A stretch of DNA of 38,996 nucleotides from Candidatus Rariloculus versatilis (GTDB lineage Bacteria > Pseudomonadota > Gammaproteobacteria > Steroidobacterales > Rariloculaceae), in the NCBI GenBank assembly GCA_028278665.1, contig JAQAJI010000042.1, positions 1 to 38,996 on the forward strand. The letters are read 5' to 3'. Each line of letters starts with the position of its first letter. The stretch's first letter is position 1. Below are positions 33,475-38,996 of this stretch, piece by piece. A program made the translations under genes and the position numbers. The notes under the pieces were generated by a model, which ran no database searches, was not told the DNA's origin, and saw only the letters and a list, made by a program, of their open reading frames with translations.

Positions 33475-34701
33475 CTAGGTTTCTCCGCCGGACAGGCGGG
33501 CAACCGCCGGTGGCGCGTCGAGCGCCGGGACATCCGGGTCGGAGCCGCTCACGAGATTGAGGCCGGAGCGGTAGGACAGCGCGGCCTTTTCGCCTTCGCC
33601 CAACTCATCGAGCAGCCGGCCATAGAGGGCGTAGCCGTCCGCGTCAGGGGCAAGCGCCAGGCTCGATTCGAGGTAGCTCCTCGCCTTGCCCCAGAGCTCG
33701 TTCGACATGCACAGGCGCGCTGTCGCCTGCAGCAGCGCGCCGTCCTCCGGGTGTTCCTCGAGCCAGCTCTCGGCCTGCCTGAGCTGCCGGATGGAGTCGG
33801 CGCTCCTGACCTCCCCATAGGTGCGCACGACGTCTGCCGCCCAGTTTCGCTTGAGCGCGGCGCGCAGTTCGCGTTCGGCCTGGTCTCCGTTGCCGAGCCG
33901 CGCGAGCGTGACCCCGCGCAGACGTATGAGCCTCGGCGCCTTGCGGAGCTTCGCCGGCAACGCGGACCAGTGCTTTTCGAGTTCCTCGAGGGTCAGACTG
34001 TCGTTGTCGACGAGCCAGGCGAAGCCGTCCGCAGCGGTGCTTTCAAGCAGCTCCGGTTTGAGTTTCGCGTGCCCTAATCGGGGCAACAGCTCGCCCAGTT
34101 GCTGCCGGTCCCCGAGCGCCCGGCAGGTCTGCGCCAGCAGTCCCAGGGCCGCAGGATGGCTCGCGTTCGATCCGAGAATCCGCTCTAGCGTCGCGAGCGC
34201 CCGCTCGAACTCCCCGGCCTCGAACTGCAGCTCCGCCTGGGTCAGCAGCACCGCCGTTTCGGCCTCCGGAAGCTCCTCGTAGGCGAGCTTGAGCCATTCG
34301 TTGCGCCGGTCGGCGGAGCCCTGCAACTGCGCCGCCCGTGCGGCCATGAGATAGTTGACGAGCGGCGTGTCCGAACCCTTGAGGCCGCGCGTCAGGAGGC
34401 GCTCGCCGGTGCGCCAGTCCCCTTCCGAGAGGTGGATGAACCCGCGCGTCAGTTTGCGGTGCGCGCGCTTGACCCGGTGCTCGGCCACGGCCGCGCCGAG
34501 ATCGCGCGGCATCCGCCAGATTCTCACGAGCACGCGCACGAGCACGTAGAGCACGATGAGTGCGAGGATCAAACCCGGGACCGACATCTCGACGACGTAG
34601 CCCCTGAAGTTGATCAGCACGTAGCCGTTGTCCTGCAACAGGAAGTGCGCGGCGAACGCGCCGACGATCAGGGCCGCGATACCCCAGATCCCGTAGCGCA
34701 C
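33475..34701 (-). CDS. hemY: HemY-type TPR membrane protein
   Basis: The 408-residue protein has two N-terminal membrane segments (about 5-20 and 40-62) separated by a short loop (GYVLINFRGYVVEMS), the HemY_N signature. Tetratricopeptide-like helices follow (PAALGLLAQTCRALGDRQQL and similar). It is the gammaproteobacterial HemY of the hem operon, not protoporphyrinogen oxidase; its function is unproven. The GTG start overlaps the hemX stop by one base (TAGTG), so the pair is coupled. The C-terminal tail is Pro- and Ala-rich. Confidence 0.85.
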   Translation of the reverse strand: MRYGIWGIAALIVGAFAAHFLLQDNGYVLINFRGYVVEMSVPGLILALIVLYVLVRVLVRIWRMPRDLGAAVAEHRVKRAHRKLTRGFIHLSEGDWRTGERLLTRGLKGSDTPLVNYLMAARAAQLQGSADRRNEWLKLAYEELPEAETAVLLTQAELQFEAGEFERALATLERILGSNASHPAALGLLAQTCRALGDRQQLGELLPRLGHAKLKPELLESTAADGFAWLVDNDSLTLEELEKHWSALPAKLRKAPRLIRLRGVTLARLGNGDQAERELRAALKRNWAADVVRTYGEVRSADSIRQLRQAESWLEEHPEDGALLQATARLCMSNELWGKARSYLESSLALAPDADGYALYGRLLDELGEGEKAALSYRSGLNLVSGSDPDVPALDAPPAVARLSGGET

Positions 34702-36332
34702 TACTCGCCCTCGGCGGCGAGCGCGCGCAGCACCGTCAGCGAGCCGCCGATATCCGGCCTGACCGGCGCGACGTTGGTCTGCCTGAGTTCATCGAGCAAC
34801 GCGACGGCGTTGCCGACGGCCACGCTTTCCGCATCGAAGTCCTGCTCGAGCAGGGCGCGCGCGGCGATCACGCCGGCCGAGAAGGCCTCGTGACGAGCGC
34901 CCGTCGCCGCGAGCCGCGCGAGCTGAAGCTCCAGTTGCAGTTGCCGCCGGGCGAGCTGTTGTTCCGCGGCCGTAAGCACCGGCGCGACGGGCGCCTCGCG
35001 CCGTTCCACGGACACGACGCTGCGCAGCGCATTCCTCACACCGAGCCAGAGCCTGTCGAGACCGGGTTCGGCGTCCTCAAGCCCCGTTTCCGGCGCGGCG
35101 AACCGGTTCGGACCGCCCGGACGCAGCGGCAGTTCGGGCGCCTGTTCGAGCAAACGCCCGAGGGTGATGACGACGCCTTCGATGTCCGTCAGTTCCACGG
35201 AATTGAGCGCGATGAGTTCGTCGGCAATCGCCTCGCGCACGGGGCGCAGGGCCGGGTTGCCGAGTTCGCGCAGCGTGTCGTCGGCGATCTGCAGCGCCGA
35301 GATCGCACTGTCCCAGCGCCCAGCCACGTCAAGCTCGGTATTGGCGAGCGTCAGATAGTATTCGGCTTCCTCGCGCAACAGGTTCTCGCGCGCTTCGCGC
35401 GTGCTGCCCTGGACGGCGTTGACGCGCCGTTCGAGTGCCGCGAATCGCGCCGGCAGGTTTTCGAGCAGCGCCTCGGCACGGTCGACCCGAACCTCAAGCT
35501 CGGCACGGCTCGCGTTCAGTTCCTCGCCTAGTGCCGCGATGCGTGCGTCGAGGCTGCGCAGCGCCGCCTCGATGCCGTCCCCGCCCGCGCCGGCTGCAAC
35601 GTCATCTCCGTCACCGAGGAGCGTAGATTCCACGCCGCTGTCGACCGCCGCGCGGTTGCCTTCTCCGCTGACGTAGCCCTGCAGAAACTGCCACCACAGC
35701 ACCGCCGCAGCGGTCGCGACGCCTGCGGCCGCGAGAAACGCCACCGCGGCGCCGAGCCTTGCCGGGCGCTTGCGGCCGACACGCGCGGCAATCGGGCGCG
35801 CGGAGTCTCCCGACGCGTCGGGTTCGGATGTTGCGCTTGCGTCGGCGGATGTGGCTTCGTCGGCGCCTGTAGCGTCATCCGCCGATGCGGTTTCGTCGGT
35901 GCCGGTTGATCCAGCGCCCAATGCGGTCTCGTCGGTGGCTACAGCTTCAGCGCCAGATGCGGAGGAGTCGGGCACCTCGGCTTCGTCGTCGCGTGCGGCT
36001 CTCGCGACGAGCGCCGTTGCGTCGGCGGACTTGGCCTCGTCAGCTGTACCGGTGTCGTCAGCCCTGCCGGTGTCGTTGCCCGTGGCCGTATCGTCGCCGG
36101 CAATCGCCTCGTCATCCGTCGCCTCGCGGCCGTCGGCCGTGGATGCCTCCGCAACCTCCGATTCGCCGCCCGACGCCGCGCCGTCGCCCGCCGCCGCGTT
36201 GGCGTCGGACGCGCTCTTCGCGGCAGCTTCCGTGTCGCCTTCGGCCTTGGCCTCGGCGTTCTCCGCTGCGGCCTCCTCCCGTTGGAGTTTGCCGTCCGGC
36301 TCCGGCTGGTTCGGCGTCTTTTTCCTGCTCAT
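34701..36332 (-). CDS. hemX: HemX-like membrane protein with long acidic N-terminal region
   Basis: The 543-residue protein has one membrane segment (about 193-214), preceded by an acidic low-complexity region of about 160 residues (20-180) made of Ala, Asp, Glu, Thr, Ser and Gly, with repeats such as TDETA and ADDATGADEA. The C-terminal part (about 235-540) is the helical HemX domain, with ALEELN-type coiled coils and ENLLREEAEYYLTLAN. HemX is often named a uroporphyrinogen methyltransferase, but no SAM-binding motif is seen. hemC and hemD, usually upstream, are not in the window. The long acidic region is more extended than usual. Start ATG at 36332. Confidence 0.85.
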   Translation of the reverse strand: MSRKKTPNQPEPDGKLQREEAAAENAEAKAEGDTEAAAKSASDANAAAGDGAASGGESEVAEASTADGREATDDEAIAGDDTATGNDTGRADDTGTADEAKSADATALVARAARDDEAEVPDSSASGAEAVATDETALGAGSTGTDETASADDATGADEATSADASATSEPDASGDSARPIAARVGRKRPARLGAAVAFLAAAGVATAAAVLWWQFLQGYVSGEGNRAAVDSGVESTLLGDGDDVAAGAGGDGIEAALRSLDARIAALGEELNASRAELEVRVDRAEALLENLPARFAALERRVNAVQGSTREARENLLREEAEYYLTLANTELDVAGRWDSAISALQIADDTLRELGNPALRPVREAIADELIALNSVELTDIEGVVITLGRLLEQAPELPLRPGGPNRFAAPETGLEDAEPGLDRLWLGVRNALRSVVSVERREAPVAPVLTAAEQQLARRQLQLELQLARLAATGARHEAFSAGVIAARALLEQDFDAESVAVGNAVALLDELRQTNVAPVRPDIGGSLTVLRALAAEGE

Positions 36333-36788
36333 CGTTTCATCGCTCTGGGTCGATCAAGCGCGATCTCGCTTCGAGACACGCTTGCTGGCGGACCGTGTAT
36401 CCGCCGAACGTCATGCCCCCGGCAAGATCGTCAGAAGTTTAGCAGTCCGCGGCGAAAACCGCGCTGCATCCGAACGCCGAGCCCGATGCGGTGCGAAACC
36501 TTCGCCACAGGCCACCCGCGTACTCCGCGAATCTTCCGACACCGCCGGATTCGTGCCGTGCGTGACTACGCGGCCACCGAAATCCACCCGAGCCGCGACC
36601 TGCTACCAGGCACGCCGCGTGCATGCTTACGCGAGCGCCGAAATCCACCTTGCGCGCCGCGTGCATGCCTACCCGAGCGCCGAAATCCATTTTGCGCGCC
36701 GCGATGCCGACCGACGGGTTATGATCGCCCTCTTTCTGGACATCTTCAGCGGATTCGGCAGTCGCAACCGTCTTCCAAGGAAAGTGAA
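36333..36788. other. Intergenic region between divergent hemX and ubiK
   Basis: This 456-bp stretch has no convincing gene. It contains the 42-bp tandem repeat (36613-36696) and a TATGAT box (36720-36725) that could be a -10 element for ubiK, with no well-spaced -35. A partial copy of the repeat, with GAAATCCACC, lies near 36580-36589. Confidence 0.6.
36613..36696. repeat. 42-bp tandem repeat upstream of ubiK
   Basis: Two direct copies (36613-36654 and 36655-36696) share CGCCGCGTGCATGC and GAGCGCCGAAATCCA with few differences, followed by a broken third start (CGCCGCGATGCC). The period is a multiple of three, so an accidental frame reads through as a 14-residue repeat. Confidence 0.9.
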
Positions 36789-37049
36789 ATGAACGAAAAG
36801 TCCAAGGGCCTCGATCTCGACAAGCTCGCCCGCCAACTGACCGAGGCCGTTCCGGCGAACGTCAAGGCGCTGGGCGAGGATGTGGAGCGCAACTTCAAGT
36901 CGCTGCTGCAGTCGGGCATCGAGCGCATGGATCTGGTGAGCCGTGAGGAATTCGATCTGCAGACCGCCGTACTCGAACGCACCCGCGAGAAGCTCGAGAA
37001 ACTCGAGGCGCGGCTCGCTGAACTCGAGGAGTCGCTCGACACCGATTGA
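36789..37049 (+). CDS. ubiK: UbiK, BMFP-domain ubiquinone biosynthesis accessory factor
   Basis: An 86-residue protein of the BMFP/YqiC family. The N-terminal half is an amphipathic helix (DLDKLARQLTEAVPANVKAL) that can contact membranes; the second half begins with MDLVSREEFDLQ and continues as a coiled coil (ERTREKLEKLEARLAELEESL) for trimer formation. UbiK binds UbiJ in the ubiquinone-synthesis complex. The ATG at 36789 follows AAGGA (36777-36781). The comM gene next door matches the order in Pseudomonas and relatives. Confidence 0.92.
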   Translation: MNEKSKGLDLDKLARQLTEAVPANVKALGEDVERNFKSLLQSGIERMDLVSREEFDLQTAVLERTREKLEKLEARLAELEESLDTD

Positions 37050-37057
37050 CCCGCCGG

Positions 37058-37084
37058 CCGCGCCGGTAGCAGACCGGCGCGGCA
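37058..37084 (+). terminator. Strong hairpin after ubiK
   Basis: GCCGCGCCGGT (37058-37068) and ACCGGCGCGGC (37074-37084) form a perfect 11-bp stem with an AGCAG loop, nine bases after the ubiK stop. A weak T-rich tail follows (ACTTGTAATTCT). It probably terminates ubiK transcription before comM. Confidence 0.7.
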
Positions 37085-37157
37085 CTTGTAATTCTCGCGC
37101 TCACAGCCTGGCGGGCATGGTCTTCTCTTGTGACCCGGCGCCTGACAGGCACCGCGC

Positions 37158-38657
37158 GTGTCGCTCGCGCGGCTGATCAGCCGGGGCCAAGCCGGGCTCA
37201 CGGCCTTCGAGGTGACCGTCGAGGTGCATCTCGCGGGCGGTCTGCCGAGCTTCGCGATCACCGGGCTGCCGACGGCCGCCGTGCGCGAGAGCCGCGATCG
37301 CGTGCGCGCGGCGTTGCACACGAGCGGTTTGCCGGTCCCTCCCAGCAAGATTACCGCGCATCTCGGTCCGGCCGACGTTCCGAAGGACGGTGGGCGCTTC
37401 GATCTCGCGATCGCACTCGGCGTCGTCAAGGCGAACAACAAGCTCGCCTGGAAGGTCGACGACATCGAATTCATCGGCGAACTCGCTCTCGGCGGCGAGC
37501 TCAGGCCCGTCACGGGCGCGTTGCCGGCGGTGCTCGCCGCGCGGGCCGCGAAACGGCGCGTGATCCTGCCCGCCGGGAATGCCGACGAAGCCGCTCTCGT
37601 CGAGGACGCCGAGATCTACCGGGCGAGCCATCTCACCGAGGTCATCGAGTTTCTGCACGGCAATGCGCGCCTGAGGCGCATCGAACCGCGCAAGCCACCC
37701 CGAAACCGCTTGCGCGCGGCCGACCTCAGCGACGTGCGCGGTCACGCCGGGGCGAAGCGCGCCCTGACCGTCGCAGCCGCCGGCGGCCACAATCTGCTCA
37801 TGGTCGGGCCGCCCGGCAGCGGCAAGAGCATGCTCGCCGAACGCCTGCGCGGGCTGATTCCGGCGCTCGACTGGGAGGACGCGCTCTGCGTTGCGAGCAT
37901 CGCCTCGGTCGCGGGCGAACGCTCGGCACTCGCCGACGGCATCGAACCGCCGTTCCGGGCGCCGCACCATACGACGTCGGCACAGGCGCTCGTCGGCGGC
38001 GGCGCGCGGCCGCGTCCGGGCGAGGTCTCTCTCGCGCATCGCGGCGTGCTGTTCCTCGACGAGTTGCCGGAATTCTCCCGCATGGCGCTTGAGGCGTTGC
38101 GTGAACCGATGGAATCCGGAGTCGTCAGGATCTCCCGCGTACGCGAGCAAATTTCCTTCCCGGCCCGGTTCCAGTTGGTCGCGGCGATGAATCCCTGTCC
38201 CTGCGGTTACCTCGGCGACGGCACCGACCGCTGCCGATGCTCGCTGACGCGGCTGCAGCAGTACCAGGGCCGCATCTCCGGTCCGCTGCTCGACCGCTTC
38301 GACCTGCACATCGAGGTGCCGCAGGTGAGTTTCGGGGACCTTGCCGCGCAGAGCTCCCCACCGGAATCCGCTGAACTTGGCAAGCGCATCGCCGCAGCGC
38401 GTGAACGGCAGCTTGCCCGTGACGGCTGCCTGAACGCCGGCCTCGCCGATGCGGCGCTCTGGCGTGCGGTACCGCTCGACAGTGACGGGCTCGCGTTGCT
38501 CAAGCAGGCCGTAAGGAAGTGGCAGCTCAGCGCGCGGGGCACCGTGCGCGTGCTACGCACGGCAAGAACCATCGCCGATCTCGCCGGCTCTGAGAAACCC
38601 GAGGTCGGCCATCTGGCCGAAGCGCTGCAGATGCGCTGTCTCGATCGGAGCCGTTGA
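37158..38657 (+). CDS. comM: ComM/YifB-type Mg chelatase-like AAA+ ATPase
   Basis: ComM is a hexameric helicase that promotes branch migration during natural transformation in Vibrio and relatives. The 499-residue protein has the N-terminal fold (FEVTVEVHLAGGLPSF, GLPTAAVRESRDRV), Walker A GPPGSGKS at 217-224, Walker B GVLFLDELPEF, the AMNPCPCGYLGD zinc-type Cys motif and the sensor-2 area SARGTVRVLRTARTIADL. The GTG start at 37158 gives an N-terminus matching the family. Presence does not prove competence, as ComM is widespread. Confidence 0.96.
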   Translation: MSLARLISRGQAGLTAFEVTVEVHLAGGLPSFAITGLPTAAVRESRDRVRAALHTSGLPVPPSKITAHLGPADVPKDGGRFDLAIALGVVKANNKLAWKVDDIEFIGELALGGELRPVTGALPAVLAARAAKRRVILPAGNADEAALVEDAEIYRASHLTEVIEFLHGNARLRRIEPRKPPRNRLRAADLSDVRGHAGAKRALTVAAAGGHNLLMVGPPGSGKSMLAERLRGLIPALDWEDALCVASIASVAGERSALADGIEPPFRAPHHTTSAQALVGGGARPRPGEVSLAHRGVLFLDELPEFSRMALEALREPMESGVVRISRVREQISFPARFQLVAAMNPCPCGYLGDGTDRCRCSLTRLQQYQGRISGPLLDRFDLHIEVPQVSFGDLAAQSSPPESAELGKRIAAARERQLARDGCLNAGLADAALWRAVPLDSDGLALLKQAVRKWQLSARGTVRVLRTARTIADLAGSEKPEVGHLAEALQMRCLDRSR

Positions 38658-38831
38658 GCGGTGTTGTTATGGTGACCCGGTTCAAGAACGAGTCTATCGC
38701 GGATCGGGCGACATACGGTCGGCTTCGGGAACCATTCGTGGTCAAGCATCGTGGGTTCCTGCTGACGTGCCAACCAACGTGTCAGGTACGCGATGGCTGC
38801 CAAAATAACGCCCGGAAAGCCCCCCGTCTTG

Positions 38832-38847
38832 GTAACATATCCGTTAC
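38832..38847. promoter_or_regulatory. Palindromic operator candidate upstream of the toxin gene
   Basis: GTAAC (38832-38836) and GTTAC (38843-38847) are perfect inverted arms around ATATCC, 10 bp before the predicted GTG start of the toxin gene. TAACAT or similar bases within it could be a -10 element. Such palindromes are the usual binding sites for autoregulating antitoxins. The 199-bp gap (38658-38856) shows no gene. Confidence 0.45.
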
Positions 38848-38856
38848 TTTGCTCCG

Positions 38857-38996
38857 GTGTTAGAGATTCGGGAATACGTTGATGTACGCGGCATCAGCCC
38901 TTTCGCGAGATGGTTCAATCGCCTCGACGCGCATGCGGCCGCCAGGGTGGCAACCGCACTTTCCCGCATGGAGCAGGGAAACCTCTCGAACGCAAA
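38857..38996 (+). CDS. HigB/Gp49-type toxin, N-terminal fragment (truncated by window edge)
   Basis: The open frame from GTG at 38857 reads LEIREYVDVRGISPFARWF and then RLDAHAAARVATALSRMEQGN, matching the start of RelE/HigB-like proteins of the Gp49 (PF05973) type, which begin with a short strand, a PFxxWL-like helix and a helical ARxxxxxRLxxGN segment. Only 46 codons are present. The family acts as an mRNA-cleaving toxin, with an antitoxin (HigA-like) expected just downstream, outside the window. The frame is continuous to the edge. Confidence 0.7.
   Translation, partial: MLEIREYVDVRGISPFARWFNRLDAHAAARVATALSRMEQGNLSNA

Noticed and set aside
33475-34701. HemY as protoporphyrinogen oxidase
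   Set aside because: There is no FAD-binding motif; the membrane segments and TPR-like helices show the other protein of that name.
34701-36332. HemX as an active uroporphyrinogen-III methyltransferase
   Set aside because: No SAM-binding motif is visible; the name is a common carry-over. The protein is a membrane-anchored helical protein.
35770-36792. 340-codon open frame opposite hemX and into the ubiK upstream region
   Set aside because: The sequence is the complement of the hemX low-complexity region and reads as Ser/Ala/Val repeats. Its tail is the 42-bp repeat; no family is recognised.
36721-36792. 23-codon frame whose stop overlaps the ubiK ATG
   Set aside because: It has no ribosome binding site and no similarity to a neighbouring gene end, so it does not fit the junction-duplication pattern; ubiK has its own AAGGA site.

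Overview
The window looks like a chromosomal piece of a high-GC gammaproteobacterium, probably an uncultured aerobic lineage. The evidence is the block dapF-DUF484-xerC-hslV-hslU-DUF971-ubiE-ubiJ-ubiB in typical gammaproteobacterial order, together with ubiD, a hemX/hemY pair and ubiK-comM. Ubiquinone genes (ubiB, E, J, D, K) are well represented. No rRNA, tRNA, CRISPR array, transposase or integrase of a mobile element was seen.

Region 1 (1-6556, + strand) is the most unusual part: a sterol-biosynthesis cluster. It starts inside a CYP51-type sterol 14-alpha-demethylase, overlapping by four bases a single 1131-residue protein that joins a squalene-epoxidase-like FAD monooxygenase to an oxidosqualene cyclase (DCTAE motif). 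A COG2907-like FAD oxidoreductase and an Erg6-like sterol C-24 methyltransferase follow. Together they could take squalene to a 14-demethylated, side-chain-alkylated sterol, with further enzymes presumably upstream of the window. An SLC13/DASS-type transporter (6772-8610) follows.

Region 2 (8611-17095) is a complete tryptophan operon in seven separate cistrons, trpE-G-D-C-F-B-A, followed by a DUF2007 gene and a single-domain CinA-like gene. Upstream lie a 14-bp tandem repeat array, a well-spaced sigma-70 promoter that begins at the end of that array, a TrpL-like leader peptide with two adjacent Trp codons, and a terminator hairpin with a candidate antiterminator: classical attenuation. Several cistron junctions in this operon carry a diverged tandem duplication of the junction itself. 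Each creates a mini-cistron that begins like the downstream gene, ends like the upstream gene and keeps the start/stop geometry on both sides. The same arrangement appears again between ubiJ and ubiB.

Region 3 (17131-23458) starts with a strong inverted repeat between convergent operons, then a leftward DUF1592/PSCyt1-DUF1552-diheme cytochrome c operon, divergent from an exported ankyrin-repeat protein. All appear to act outside the cytoplasm.

Region 4 (23479-31724, - strand) is the dapF-to-ubiB housekeeping operon. Region 5 holds ubiD (+), the hemX-hemY pair (-), a 456-bp gap with a 42-bp tandem repeat, ubiK and comM (+). The window ends inside a HigB/Gp49-type toxin gene with a palindrome just upstream.
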